From NCBI GenBank assembly GCA_944391695.1, contig CALXUO010000055.1, forward strand, positions 1 to 54,483: a DNA stretch of 54,483 bases, written 5' to 3'. Positions 1-8,514 of this stretch are shown piece by piece (positions within the stretch are counted from its first letter, which is position 1; the number at the start of each line of letters is the position of its first letter). The translations under genes were made by a program, and so were the position numbers. The notes under the pieces are model-generated. The model worked only from the letters and a program-made list of their open reading frames with translations, did no database searches and was not told the origin of the DNA. The stretch is from an uncultured Alphaproteobacteria bacterium (GTDB lineage: Bacteria > Pseudomonadota > Alphaproteobacteria > RF32 > CAG-239).

Positions 1-117
1 AAACTGGGGGTTCTATAACAGCTACAAACCTTACGGTTTGACCACGCTCGTTGGCGTGGAGCGGTGTTGTTCCAACACCTTGGCATTCAGCCCCGAGTAA
101 ACTCGGGGTTTTCTGTA
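1..117. repeat. Ladder of short hairpins at window edge
   Basis: Intergenic stretch with no gene, made of consecutive inverted repeats. Positions 1-10 are the right half of a palindrome ending ACTGGGGG, followed by TTCTATAA. Then come CAAACC/GGTTTG (25-40), CCACGC/GCGTGG (42-59), GGTGTTG/CAACACC (63-79) and the perfect 18-base palindrome CCCCGAGT-AA-ACTCGGGG (91-108), followed by TTTTCTGTAA. The first and last units resemble the palindrome at 11675-11700, so this is a small repeat family. The role is unknown: stacked terminators, a structured RNA, or the edge of a larger repeat that starts before the window. Confidence 0.5.
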
Positions 118-124
118 AGGCAAC

Positions 125-170
125 TAAGAAAACAAACAACCGTTGTCCGGGGCCGGAGAACGGTTGTTTG
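125..170 (-). terminator. Rho-independent terminator after the 175-393 gene
   Basis: The 12-bp stem CAAACAACCGTT (133-144) pairs with AACGGTTGTTTG (159-170). Read on the minus strand, the stem is followed by TTTTCTT, so it would end transcripts coming from the small minus-strand gene whose stop lies at 175. Confidence 0.6.
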
Positions 171-174
171 GGTT

Positions 175-393
175 TTAATCTAACAATAGAGTGTCGGATT
201 GTGCAGATTGTTGTTTTTGCAAATCCAACATCTGTTGTTGAAGCTCAATCAGCTGTTGGAGTTTGTCGTTGTGCTCATTAGCAATTTTGCTTAGCTTGTC
301 AACTAAAGCAACAAGGACAATGATATTAAACAGTAGCAAAAACAAAAATAAGATAATGCCGCATCCGGAGTTTGAAGATTGTTCCTCACTCAT
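175..393 (-). CDS. Small membrane protein with coiled coil (unknown)
   Basis: This 72-residue protein is not recognised as any family. It has a short polar N-terminus, one hydrophobic segment (about residues 11-31, rich in Leu, Phe, Ile and Val) and a C-terminal half rich in Gln, Leu and Lys with heptad-like spacing that should form a coiled coil. That shape suggests a single-pass inner-membrane protein with a self-associating tail. No strong Shine-Dalgarno sequence precedes the ATG. A good terminator just downstream supports it being a real transcription unit. It is divergent from rpmI and shares the upstream region 394-587. Confidence 0.5.
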   Translation of the reverse strand: MSEEQSSNSGCGIILFLFLLLFNIIVLVALVDKLSKIANEHNDKLQQLIELQQQMLDLQKQQSAQSDTLLLD

Positions 394-481
394 AAGTCAT
401 TATTTTAATTTGTTAATAATTTCGGTTTGCGGCCAGATTTAGCATAGTTTGTTTAAATTGGCAAGAAAAAGAAAAAAATGC

Positions 482-510
482 TTGATTTTGCGGAGAATAT
501 GGTGTACATA
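482..510 (+). promoter_or_regulatory. Putative sigma-70 promoter for rpmI-rplT
   Basis: TTGATT (482-487) and TACATA (505-510) are separated by 17 bp, giving a leader of about 70 nt before rpmI. I did not recognise a ribosomal-protein autoregulatory leader in it. Motif match only. Confidence 0.4.
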
Positions 511-587
511 TCACGCTTGAATCGAGTGGGCGGGCTTTGGTATGCCTGTCGACTCTTAACAATCCATATTTTAAGAAAGGGATTAAA

Positions 588-785
588 ATGCCAAAATTAA
601 AAACTAAAAGTGCGGTGAAAAAACGCTTCGGCGTTACCGGCACCGGTAAATTGAAAAGAAATTTTGCTTACAAGAGACACTGCCTCTTCTGCAAAACCCA
701 AAAAATGAAAAGACAGGCTCGCGGTACTACTTTGGTGGCCGCTTCTGATGTTCAGATCATTAAACAGTTTTTACCTTATTTGTAG
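588..785 (+). CDS. rpmI: 50S ribosomal protein L35
   Basis: L35 is a small basic protein of the large ribosomal subunit. The start at 588 gives 65 residues beginning MPKLKTKSAVKKRF, the family's usual opening and length, with an AGAAAGGGA ribosome binding site just upstream. An in-frame start further upstream (537) would add 17 residues not seen in the family and is rejected. It lies 13 bp before rplT, the standard rpmI-rplT pair; infC, which often precedes them, is absent here. Confidence 0.95.
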   Translation: MPKLKTKSAVKKRFGVTGTGKLKRNFAYKRHCLFCKTQKMKRQARGTTLVAASDVQIIKQFLPYL

Positions 786-798
786 GAGTTGATAGAAG

Positions 799-1158
799 AT
801 GTCTCGCGTAAAAAGAGGTGTTACGGCTCATGCCCGTCACAAAAAAGTGCTGTCGATGGCTAAGGGTTATCGTGGCCGCAATAATAATGTCTTTCGCGTT
901 GCCGTTGAAAAAGTTGAAAAGGCTTTGCAATATGCTTATCGCGACAGACGTGCAAAAAAGAGAAATTTCCGCAGCTTGTGGATTCAGCGTATTAATGCTG
1001 CTGCAAGATTGCACGATTTGACCTATTCACGATTTATGAACGGGCTCGCCAAAGCTGGTATTGAGCTTGATCGTAAAGTGTTGGCTGATATCGCTGTTAA
1101 AGAGCCCGAAACTTTTACCAAACTTGTTGATCAGGTTAAGGCTTCTTTGAGCAAATAA
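799..1158 (+). CDS. rplT: 50S ribosomal protein L20
   Basis: L20 binds 23S rRNA early in large-subunit assembly and in many bacteria represses its own operon. The 119-residue product has the normal length and the conserved N-terminus [16 protein letters not shown], followed by the AKGYRGR motif. The upstream site TAGGAG gives good spacing. It is the second gene of the rpmI-rplT operon and is followed by an 18-base A run and a terminator before pheS. Confidence 0.96.
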   Translation: MSRVKRGVTAHARHKKVLSMAKGYRGRNNNVFRVAVEKVEKALQYAYRDRRAKKRNFRSLWIQRINAAARLHDLTYSRFMNGLAKAGIELDRKVLADIAVKEPETFTKLVDQVKASLSK

Positions 1159-1160
1159 TT

Positions 1161-1178
1161 AAAAAAAAAAAAAAAAAA
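1161..1178 (+). repeat. Homopolymer run of 18 A
   Basis: An uninterrupted A18 tract lies between the rplT stop codon and the terminator. Runs this long are prone to slippage and also to sequencing error. It is outside any coding sequence. Confidence 0.8.
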
Positions 1179-1181
1179 TGT

Positions 1182-1224
1182 AAAAAGAGTCGGCTTGTGA
1201 AAACAAGTGAGACTCTTTTTCGTT
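1182..1224 (+). terminator. Terminator after rplT
   Basis: AAAAAGAGTC (1182-1191) pairs with GACTCTTTTT (1211-1220). An inner CTTGT/ACAAG stem extends the hairpin, and the T run provides the release site. It lies about 30 bp before the pheS start, so pheST probably has its own promoter or depends on read-through. Confidence 0.7.
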
Positions 1225-1249
1225 TTAAATGTTAAAAAATGGTGGAACA

Positions 1250-2353
1250 ATGGAAAATATCGAAGATTTGAAAGCAAAAACGCTTGAGGACATTGCCAAG
1301 GCGGCAGATGTTAAGATGCTTGAGGATATCAAAGTTGCGGTTTTGGGCAAAAAAGGCGCCATTACCGAGCAGATGAAAGGCTTGGCTTTGTTGAGCGTGG
1401 ATGAAAAAAAGGTTGTGGGACAAAAGCTTAATTTGGTTAAAGGCGAAATTGAGCAAGCGCTTGACAACAGAAAAGAAGAGTTGGCAAAAAGAGAATTGGA
1501 TGAAAAACTGAAAAAAGAAATTATTGATGTTACCTTGCCGATACGGGATGAAAATTTGGGCAGAGTGCATCCGGTTTCGAAAATTTATGAGGAAGTGGTG
1601 GCTATATTCGGCGAAATGGGGTTTGAAATTGCCGATGGGCCGGATATTGAAGACCAGTTCCATAATTTTAATGCCCTTAACACTCCGGCCAACCATCCGG
1701 CAAGGCAAATGCAAGATACTTTTTATATTCCTAATCCGGAAAGTGATAATTTTGATGACAGCTATGTGGTACGCACCCAGACCTCGGCCGTGCAAATCAG
1801 AACCATGGAGAAAAAGCAGCCGCCAATCAGGATTATTGCGCCGGGGAGAACTTATCGCTCGGACTATGATGCAACCCATACACCGATGTTCCACCAGGTG
1901 GAGGGGTTGGTGGTTGACAAGGTTACTACCTTTGCCAATTTGAAAGGTTGTTTGTATGACTTTGTGAAGGCATTTTTTGAGCTGGATGAGCTGCCGGTGC
2001 GCTATCGTCCGTCGTATTTTCCGTTTACCGAGCCGTCGGCCGAGATGGATATCGGCTGCAAAAAATCTAAGACCGAGCTTAAAATCGGGGCCGGCAATGA
2101 CTGGTTGGAGATTTTGGGTTGCGGTATGGTGCATCCGAATGTGTTGAAAGCCTGTGGTATTAATCCTGACGAGTATCAGGGATTTGCTTTTGGTATGGGG
2201 CTTGATCGTTTGGCCATGTTGAAATACGGGATTCCTGATTTGCGTACATTTTTTGAATCGGATGTAAGGTGGCTTAAACACTATGGCTTTATGCCGCTTG
2301 ATTTGTCATCGATGACAGGCGGATTGAGTAATACAGGCGGATTGACAAGATAG
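1250..2353 (+). CDS. pheS: Phenylalanyl-tRNA synthetase alpha subunit
   Basis: Catalytic subunit of the (alpha-beta)2 enzyme that charges tRNA-Phe. An N-terminal coiled coil (about residues 1-90) precedes a class II core. Motif 2 is visible around FHQVEG with the preceding arginine (APGRTYRSDYD), and motif 3 as GMGLDRLAMLKYGI. The start at 1250 (MENIEDL) is preferred over 1229 because GGTGGA precedes it and the upstream ATG has no binding site. The 367-residue protein runs about 18 residues beyond the usual DVRWLKHYGF ending, with a Gly/Ser/Thr-rich tail. pheT follows after 11 bp. Confidence 0.95.
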   Translation: MENIEDLKAKTLEDIAKAADVKMLEDIKVAVLGKKGAITEQMKGLALLSVDEKKVVGQKLNLVKGEIEQALDNRKEELAKRELDEKLKKEIIDVTLPIRDENLGRVHPVSKIYEEVVAIFGEMGFEIADGPDIEDQFHNFNALNTPANHPARQMQDTFYIPNPESDNFDDSYVVRTQTSAVQIRTMEKKQPPIRIIAPGRTYRSDYDATHTPMFHQVEGLVVDKVTTFANLKGCLYDFVKAFFELDELPVRYRPSYFPFTEPSAEMDIGCKKSKTELKIGAGNDWLEILGCGMVHPNVLKACGINPDEYQGFAFGMGLDRLAMLKYGIPDLRTFFESDVRWLKHYGFMPLDLSSMTGGLSNTGGLTR

Positions 2354-2364
2354 GGAGAAGTGAG

Positions 2365-4755
2365 ATGAAATTTACGTTATCTTGGTTAAAAGAACATTTG
2401 GATACAGATGCAAGTGTGGAAAAAATTGCCGAGACTTTGACCCAAATAGGTTTGGAAGTTGAGGAAGTTATCAATCCGTTTGACAATATGGAAGGTTTTG
2501 TTACTGCCAAAGTGGAAGAGGTTGAAGATCATCCGGATTCCGATCATTTGCATGTGTTGAAAGTAAACGACGGCAATCAGATTTTGCAGATTGTGTGCGG
2601 TGCGCCCAATGTTAAAAAAGGGATGATCGGTATATTGGCTCATGTGGGGGCTTATATTCCGCTGTTTGGCGAAAAAATAAAGGCCGGCAAGATACGCGGG
2701 GTGGAAAGCTGCGGTATGATGTGTGCCGAAGATGAGATTGGGGTTGGTTCTGATCATCAAGGCATTATTGAGCTACCGGCAACATCACCTGTTGGGTTAA
2801 CTTTGGCAGAAGTTTACAAGGCCGATCCGGTGTTTGACATATCAATCACGCCAAACAGAGCAGAGTGTTTGGGTGTCAGAGGGGTGGCCAGGGATTTGGC
2901 GGCAGCAGGATTGGGCAAACTGAAGCCTTTGAATATTCCCAAGCCAAACAGCAGCTTTGCCTCACCAATTAAAGTAAAGGTTGAAGATTTTGGGGCTTGT
3001 CCGGTATATACGGGGCGCTACATCAGAGGGGTTAATAACAAGGCCGAAACTCCGAAATGGATGAAAGACAGATTGACCGCCATCGGGTTGCGCTCGATAT
3101 CGCCTTTGGTTGATGTTACCAACTATATCAACTATGATATGGCGCGTCCGTTGCATGTATTTGATGCTGACAAGCTAAAGGGTGATATTTGTGTGCGGAT
3201 GGCCAAAGACGGCGAGGAGTTTGTCTCGTTGGAGGAGAAAAAATATCTTTTGGACAACCAATCGCTTGGGATTTGTGATGATGAGGGAATCCAATGCTTG
3301 GGCGGCGTTATGGGCGGTAACTCAAAAGGATGCTCGGCTGATACGGTTAATGTCTTTTTGGAGAGTGCGTTGTTTAATCCGGTTTGTATTGCAAGAACCG
3401 GGCGCAAATTTCAGATTGATTCGGATTCTCGCTATCGCTATGAACGCTGGGTTGATCCGAACTCCAATGTTTTGGGATCAGACTATGCTACAAATTTGAT
3501 TTTGCAGATTTGCGGCGGCGAGGCCTCGGAGATTGAAATTGCCGGAGCGGAAAACTATAAGCCGGTAACAACTTATATTCGCCCCGAAAGGCTTAAAAAC
3601 TTTATCGGAATTGAGGTTTCGGTGGCCAAAATTGTGGAAATTTTGCAAAGGCTCGGATTTGAAACCAAAGAGGAAGGAGATAAAATTTGGGCGATAACAC
3701 CTACATGGCGCGGCGATATAGAAGGCGAGCATGATTTGGTGGAAGAGGTTGTCAGAATGATCGGGTTGGACAATGTTCCGGCCGAATCGATGCCCAAAGC
3801 TTATTTTCCGGAGCAGACCTTGAAACCGGAGCAGCGCCGTGTAGTAACAATCAGGCACGAGCTGGCGGCAAGAGGAATGCTTGAGACGGTTACCTGGAGT
3901 TTTACCGATTCTAAATTGGCGAAAGATTTTCGCAAAGGAAAAGAGCCGGTTTTGCTGTGTAATCCGATTACGGCAGAGATGGATGAGATGCGTCCGTCGG
4001 TGTTGATTAATCTGTTGCAGGGGCTAAAGAGCAATATTGCCAGAGGTTATCAAGATGTTTGTTTGTTTGAGTGCGGACCAGAGTTTTTTGGGCGCAAACC
4101 AGGTGAGCAAAGATTGGTGGCGGCAGGTATCAGAAGCGGGTATATCAATAAAAAACACTGGCTTAAAGAAGAGAGAGCTTTTGACGTGTTTGATGTTAAG
4201 GCTGATGCGATGGCGGTGATTGCCGCAGCTAATGGCCCGGCAGAGAGTGCCAAAATCTCGACCGACGCACCGGAATATTATCATCCGGGCAGAAGCGGGG
4301 TGTTGCGTTTGGGTGCAAATGTTATTGCTTATTTTGGCGAAATTCATCCGGCAATCTTGAAAAAATTTGGTATCAAGCAGAGAGTTTGTGCTTTTGAAGT
4401 GCTGGTTGACAACATTCCGCTGCCGCGCAACTCAAAAGACAAGGCAAAGAAGAAACTTGAGCTGTCTTTGTTACAACCGGTGGATAAAGATATGGCCTTT
4501 ATTGTGGACAGAAAGATAAAAGCCGATGATGTAATTGCGGCGGCTAAAAATGCCGACAGAAATTATATTGCTGAGGTCAGAGTATTTGATGTGTACGAAG
4601 GCGAAAATTTGCCCGAAGATAAGAAATCAATCGCTTTGACTTTGAGGTTCCAGCCTAGGGAGGCCACATTCAGCGATCAGGATATCGAAACCTTGATGAT
4701 GAAAGTGGAGCAGGCCGAAAAAGCAAAATGCAATGCCGTGTTGCGTGATGCTTAA
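2365..4755 (+). CDS. pheT: Phenylalanyl-tRNA synthetase beta subunit
   Basis: Partner of PheS; it contributes tRNA binding and editing of mischarged Tyr-tRNA-Phe. The 796 residues match the normal long bacterial form. In order there is an EMAP-like tRNA-binding domain (about 40-150), the B3/B4 editing region (about 200-380), B5 (about 400-475), the catalytic-like core and a C-terminal anticodon-binding ferredoxin-fold domain (about 700-796, ending near NAVLRDA). GGGAGAAGTGAG precedes the ATG. It is co-transcribed with pheS and ends at a strong terminator facing the convergent nagB. Confidence 0.95.
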   Translation: MKFTLSWLKEHLDTDASVEKIAETLTQIGLEVEEVINPFDNMEGFVTAKVEEVEDHPDSDHLHVLKVNDGNQILQIVCGAPNVKKGMIGILAHVGAYIPLFGEKIKAGKIRGVESCGMMCAEDEIGVGSDHQGIIELPATSPVGLTLAEVYKADPVFDISITPNRAECLGVRGVARDLAAAGLGKLKPLNIPKPNSSFASPIKVKVEDFGACPVYTGRYIRGVNNKAETPKWMKDRLTAIGLRSISPLVDVTNYINYDMARPLHVFDADKLKGDICVRMAKDGEEFVSLEEKKYLLDNQSLGICDDEGIQCLGGVMGGNSKGCSADTVNVFLESALFNPVCIARTGRKFQIDSDSRYRYERWVDPNSNVLGSDYATNLILQICGGEASEIEIAGAENYKPVTTYIRPERLKNFIGIEVSVAKIVEILQRLGFETKEEGDKIWAITPTWRGDIEGEHDLVEEVVRMIGLDNVPAESMPKAYFPEQTLKPEQRRVVTIRHELAARGMLETVTWSFTDSKLAKDFRKGKEPVLLCNPITAEMDEMRPSVLINLLQGLKSNIARGYQDVCLFECGPEFFGRKPGEQRLVAAGIRSGYINKKHWLKEERAFDVFDVKADAMAVIAAANGPAESAKISTDAPEYYHPGRSGVLRLGANVIAYFGEIHPAILKKFGIKQRVCAFEVLVDNIPLPRNSKDKAKKKLELSLLQPVDKDMAFIVDRKIKADDVIAAAKNADRNYIAEVRVFDVYEGENLPEDKKSIALTLRFQPREATFSDQDIETLMMKVEQAEKAKCNAVLRDA

Positions 4756-4774
4756 TTGAGGCTTGGGTTAGATT

Positions 4775-4805
4775 AAACAGCCGCTTTGTTAAGGCGGCTG
4801 TTTTT
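4775..4805. terminator. Terminator between pheT and nagB
   Basis: AAACAGCCGC (4775-4784) pairs with GCGGCTGTTT (4794-4803), flanked by A- and T-rich sequence. It lies between convergent genes and probably serves both. Confidence 0.75.
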
Positions 4806-4810
4806 AGTTT

Positions 4811-5602
4811 TTATTTTAATCTTTCTTCGATGCTTTTGAAATATTCAATCGTTGAAGGTGATAATTTTTTTACTGCGGCTTCATCGCAGACAATAATGCC
4901 GTAGCGGTGCTGTTGTAATGCCGTTATGGTCCACACGTGATTTATGGATCCCTCAATTGCTTGGTGAATGGCCTCGGCCTTGTTTTCGCCGGTGGCCATG
5001 ATTATAACCTCCTTGGAATCCATGATGGTTCCAACTCCCATGGTTAGCGCTTGGGTCGGAACTTTGGTAACATCATTATCAAAAAAGCGCGAATTGTCTT
5101 TGATGGTTGAGGGGGCCAGAGTTTTGATACGTGTACGAGAGCTTAACGATGAAAAAGGCTCGTTAAAGGCAATATGCCCGTCGCTACCAACCCCGCCTAA
5201 CATCAAATCTATGCCGCCGTAAGCTTTGATGGCTTTTTCATAATTGTCACATTCTTGGGCATAGTCTTTGGTTTGACCGTTTAGAATGTGAATGTTTTTC
5301 TTGTTAATGTTGATGTAATTGAAAAAGTTCTCGTACATAAAATGATGATAACTGTTTTTGTCTTCAGGCGAAAGGCCGATGTATTCGTCCATGTTGAAAG
5401 TTACAATATGCTCAAAAGATATTTTTTTATTTTGATAAAGTTTAATCAGTTCCTTATATACTCCAAGCGGAGTAGAGCCGGTTGGAAGTCCTAAGACAAA
5501 AGGTTTTTTGGCCGTGGGTTTAGCTGTTTTGATACGATAGCAAATATAGCCGGCAACCCAAGATGAGCAGTCGGCTGCATTATTTTTTATAATTACTCTC
5601 AT
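4811..5602 (-). CDS. nagB: Glucosamine-6-phosphate deaminase
   Basis: Converts glucosamine-6-phosphate to fructose-6-phosphate and ammonia, the last step of amino-sugar use and cell-wall recycling. The 263-residue product fits the family. The substrate loop GLPTGSTPLGVY and the catalytic NMDEYIGLS segment are visible near the N-terminus. It overlaps the end of nagA by 4 bp (ATGA), so the two are translationally coupled with nagA first. NagZ, encoded elsewhere in the window, would feed the same route. Confidence 0.94.
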   Translation of the reverse strand: MRVIIKNNAADCSSWVAGYICYRIKTAKPTAKKPFVLGLPTGSTPLGVYKELIKLYQNKKISFEHIVTFNMDEYIGLSPEDKNSYHHFMYENFFNYININKKNIHILNGQTKDYAQECDNYEKAIKAYGGIDLMLGGVGSDGHIAFNEPFSSLSSRTRIKTLAPSTIKDNSRFFDNDVTKVPTQALTMGVGTIMDSKEVIIMATGENKAEAIHQAIEGSINHVWTITALQQHRYGIIVCDEAAVKKLSPSTIEYFKSIEERLK

Positions 5603-6759
5603 TGATTGTTTCCTTTAACAAATTGTCCGTTGATTATGGTATAAATTAAATTGAGGTCTTTGTCCAGAACAATAACATCGGCATCATATCCGGGAACTAA
5701 AAGTCCTTTATTTTTTTGTTTCATGATTTGCGCCGGATTGGTTGATGACATTCTAACCGCTTTGTCGATAGATACACCCCATGAGACAAGGTTTCTGAAG
5801 CCGTCCAACATTGAGATGGCTGAGCCGTTAATAACATGGGTGTCTTTGCGATAAAAGCATTTGTCAAGGTATAAATCAGGTGTTTTGGAAAGGTCGGTCT
5901 TGGCCGGATATAGGGCATCGGTTATTAATACAATTTGGCTTATGGGCTTGGTTTTTAACAATAAATCTACCAAATTGGGGTGAACATGAACCCCGTCGCC
6001 TATGATTTCACACGAAAGTTCCGGATGAATCAAAACCGCGCCAACAACACCCGGTTCGCGATGATGCAATGGCCGCATGGCGTTGAAAAGATGGGTTACA
6101 TGCATAATTCCGGCTTGAATTGCCTCCAACATTTGGTCATAAGTGGCATTGGTATGTCCTGATTGCAAAACAATGCCTTTTTCAACGCAATAGAGCGCCA
6201 ATTCCCTCATGCCTTTGAGCTCGGGCGCTACTGTCATGTTTATGAGATTGCCGTCGCAGGCTTTGTAAAGCCGGTGCATTAAATCTAAATCAACCGAATA
6301 AATTCCGTCTGATGACTGGGCGCCGATGCGTTCGGGTGATAAAAAAGGTCCTTCTAAGTGAATGCCTAATATGTGGGCGCCTTTTTCTTTGCCTTTGGTC
6401 TTGTTTATGGCTTTGATTTTTTTGATAAGCAAGTCTTCTTTGGCTGTGCAGCAAGTCGGAATAAATGAGGTAACCCCATATTGCGGCAAAATCTCTGACA
6501 TGTGCAAAATTGCTTTTGGGTCCGCTTCGTCAGCTCCTCTGCCGCCGATGCCGTGAATATGAGTGTCGATGAAACCGGGCATAACATAGGCGCCGTTGAC
6601 GTCAATAATCTTTACTTTGGGAGAAAATACCTTGTGACGGAATCTTTCTTCATTGTAGACGTCTGCTATCTTATCATTTTTGATGTAAACTGCGCAGTTA
6701 TGCATTACCGAAAATCCGGTTAAGACGGTTGCATTATGCAAACAAATTGCCGATTTCAT
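5599..6759 (-). CDS. nagA: N-acetylglucosamine-6-phosphate deacetylase
   Basis: Removes the acetyl group from GlcNAc-6-phosphate, giving the NagB substrate. The 386 residues include the amidohydrolase metal signature GFIDTHIHG (about residue 65), a conserved HLEGPFLSP segment, a GHTNA histidine motif and the catalytic aspartate in LITDAL. The ATG is preceded by AAGGACGAAAGAG. It is the first gene of the nagA-nagB operon; no transporter or NagC-like regulator is adjacent, consistent with recycling rather than import. Confidence 0.93.
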   Translation of the reverse strand: MKSAICLHNATVLTGFSVMHNCAVYIKNDKIADVYNEERFRHKVFSPKVKIIDVNGAYVMPGFIDTHIHGIGGRGADEADPKAILHMSEILPQYGVTSFIPTCCTAKEDLLIKKIKAINKTKGKEKGAHILGIHLEGPFLSPERIGAQSSDGIYSVDLDLMHRLYKACDGNLINMTVAPELKGMRELALYCVEKGIVLQSGHTNATYDQMLEAIQAGIMHVTHLFNAMRPLHHREPGVVGAVLIHPELSCEIIGDGVHVHPNLVDLLLKTKPISQIVLITDALYPAKTDLSKTPDLYLDKCFYRKDTHVINGSAISMLDGFRNLVSWGVSIDKAVRMSSTNPAQIMKQKNKGLLVPGYDADVIVLDKDLNLIYTIINGQFVKGNNQ

Positions 6760-6774
6760 CTCTTTCGTCCTTAA

Positions 6775-7437
6775 TTAAAATTCAATTCTAACTATAACTC
6801 TACGGTTTTTGATTCGATTTTCAGGTATAGGTTCTCCGTAAGGATTTTTATTGGGATAGGCCGGAGATATTTCTGCTAAACCAACTGCTTTGAAACGGTT
6901 GATATCCATGTTGTTACTTATCATGGAACGAACTACCGCGCCAGCTCTGGCTCCTGATAATTCCCAATTGGAGGGAAGAGTATCAGATTCGTTGGTGTCA
7001 TCGGTATGTCCTTCAACCGAAATACGGTATTTTTTGTATTTGTTGGAATTGAGCAACAAAGATATCTTTTTGATAATGGGAATCGCTTCGGGTTTTAAGA
7101 TTACGGATCCTTTGTCAAAAAGATTGATTGAAGTCATCTCTAGTGTGGCTCCGTTGGCATCAGATGATATGATAACCCCCTCATCTTCAAGATTTAGGTC
7201 TTTGGCGTCGTTTATAAAGCTGGTTATTGTGCCAGAGTTTTCTTCTATTCCGCCGTTGCCAAAAGCTGCCGCTAAGGCATATTGAATTTGTGCTGCTTTG
7301 TTTTTATCCAAATTTGATGAAGCAAACAAAACAATAAACAATGCTAAAAGAAGCGTTAGCAAATCCGAGTACGGAATAAGCCAGGTTTCATCAGGATGTT
7401 CTTCGTGCGGTGGAGGGGATGGTTTCTTTTTTACCAT
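6775..7437 (-). CDS. motB: Flagellar motor stator protein MotB (PomB-like)
   Basis: Stator subunit that anchors the ion channel to peptidoglycan. The N-terminal PYSDLLTLLLALF segment holds the ion-carrying aspartate (about residue 25) at the start of the single membrane helix. The C-terminal half is an OmpA-like peptidoglycan-binding domain (VEGHTDD, NRRVIVRIEF). The start at 7437 (MVKKK) has AAGGA upstream; an upstream in-frame ATG would overlap motA and has no binding site. It follows motA by 16 bp. No flagellar structural genes lie in this window. Ion specificity (proton or sodium) cannot be read from the sequence. Confidence 0.88.
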   Translation of the reverse strand: MVKKKPSPPPHEEHPDETWLIPYSDLLTLLLALFIVLFASSNLDKNKAAQIQYALAAAFGNGGIEENSGTITSFINDAKDLNLEDEGVIISSDANGATLEMTSINLFDKGSVILKPEAIPIIKKISLLLNSNKYKKYRISVEGHTDDTNESDTLPSNWELSGARAGAVVRSMISNNMDINRFKAVGLAEISPAYPNKNPYGEPIPENRIKNRRVIVRIEF

Positions 7438-7453
7438 AATTTTTTTCCTTAAA

Positions 7454-8230
7454 TTAGATGCTATCACGCATAGATTTGCGCTCGGCTAACGGAATATAGG
7501 CTTGAAGTCTTGATTCAATAGCAATCGATGATGCTCCTTCTTGCAATGCCAAAGCTCCTTCCAGTACCATGCGTTTTATTTCTACCTCTTCGGCGTTAAT
7601 TTCTCTTAATTTATTTGCAAACGGATGCCAACAAACATAACCGGTAAAAATACCCAATAACGTGGCAACGAATGCTGCGGCAATAGAATGTCCTAGTTGG
7701 TTAATATCACTTAAATTTCCTAATGCGGCAATAAGTCCGATAACCGCGCCTAACACACCAAGAGTGGGGGCATACATACCGCATTGGGCAAAAATTTGCG
7801 CCCCGGCACGATGACGTGCTTCCATTTGTTTAATCTCAGCATCGACTACATTATAGATAAACTCAGCATTGAAGCCGTCTGCTACCATGGTCATAGTGGA
7901 ACGAATAAAGGGATCGGATACTTCGTTGGCGCGCTTTTCAATGGCCATGACGCCTTCTTGTTTGGCTGATTTGGCAACGGATACAAAAAGTTCCAATATT
8001 TCTTGTTTGGGGGTAAATTTTTGTCCCATGAAAATAATTTTTAAAAGCTTGGGAAATTTTTTTAGTTCTTTCATCGGAAAGGCGTTGAGAATTGCCGCTG
8101 CCGTACCAGCAAAAATAATTAAAAAGGCTGCCGGGTTAATTAGAGTATGCGGATCAGCGCCTTTAAGTGCCATACCTGTACCGACGGCCAGAATGCCGCC
8201 AATAAAACCAATCCATGTAGATTTTTCCAT
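7454..8230 (-). CDS. motA: Flagellar motor stator protein MotA (PomA-like)
   Basis: Forms the stator channel with MotB and drives flagellar rotation. The 258-residue length is close to the short PomA-like branch. Four hydrophobic segments are visible: two near the N-terminus (about 5-22 and 30-50) and two after a cytoplasmic loop (about 150-170 and 180-205, with GMYAPTLGVLGAVIG). AGGATGAAAAAAA precedes the ATG. It is the first gene of a motA-motB pair transcribed away from tRNA-Arg. Confidence 0.88.
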   Translation of the reverse strand: MEKSTWIGFIGGILAVGTGMALKGADPHTLINPAAFLIIFAGTAAAILNAFPMKELKKFPKLLKIIFMGQKFTPKQEILELFVSVAKSAKQEGVMAIEKRANEVSDPFIRSTMTMVADGFNAEFIYNVVDAEIKQMEARHRAGAQIFAQCGMYAPTLGVLGAVIGLIAALGNLSDINQLGHSIAAAFVATLLGIFTGYVCWHPFANKLREINAEEVEIKRMVLEGALALQEGASSIAIESRLQAYIPLAERKSMRDSI

Positions 8231-8346
8231 TTTTTTTCATCCTGTGGTTAGATTTTTATACTATGTGTAAGTATAGATTTTATGTTTTAATTTTAGGTTA
8301 AAATCATTAATAAATTTCTTAATATAATAAGCTAAATTATAAAACA

Positions 8347-8374
8347 TTGCTTGACTTTAATTGGAAAATATGTT
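8347..8374 (+). promoter_or_regulatory. Putative promoter for tRNA-Arg
   Basis: TTGCTT (8347-8352) and TATGTT (8369-8374) are separated by 16 bp, placing a start about 12 nt before the mature tRNA. An overlapping TTGACT at 8351 is an alternative -35 box. Confidence 0.35.
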
Positions 8375-8393
8375 TTCATCGCGCTCAAGATAT

Positions 8394-8470
8394 GGTCTCG
8401 TAGCTCAGCTGGATAGAGCAACAGCCTTCTAAGCTGTGGGTCAGAGGTTCGAATCCTCTCGAGATCGCCA
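8394..8470 (+). tRNA. tRNA-Arg (anticodon TCT)
   Basis: A full cloverleaf is visible. The acceptor GGTCTCG pairs with CGAGATC (one G-T pair). The D arm contains AGCTCAGCTGGATAGAGC. The anticodon stem ACAGC/GCTGT encloses CTTCTAA with anticodon TCT. The T arm is CAGAGGTTCGAATCCTCT, and the CCA end is encoded. Its last 21 bases, including the CCA and AATT beyond, recur exactly at 8635-8655 and in part at 8834-8851. Confidence 0.95.
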
Positions 8471-8514
8471 ATTATCAAGAAACACCGCTGATTGCGGTGT
8501 TTTTTTTGATAATT
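8470..8514. terminator. Symmetric terminator downstream of tRNA-Arg
   Basis: The inner stem ACACCGC/GCGGTGT is followed by eight T. An outer stem AATTATCAA (8470-8478) / TTGATAATT (8506-8514) makes the whole structure nearly palindromic, so it can act in both directions. It starts at the last base of the tRNA CCA. Confidence 0.75.

Noticed and set aside
1..117. CRISPR array
   Set aside because: The hairpins have different sequences and there is no regular repeat-spacer periodicity or cas gene.
1232..2281. 349-residue minus-strand frame opposite pheS
   Set aside because: It lies wholly inside pheS, has no recognisable domain and shows biased His/Ile/Phe composition typical of a shadow frame.
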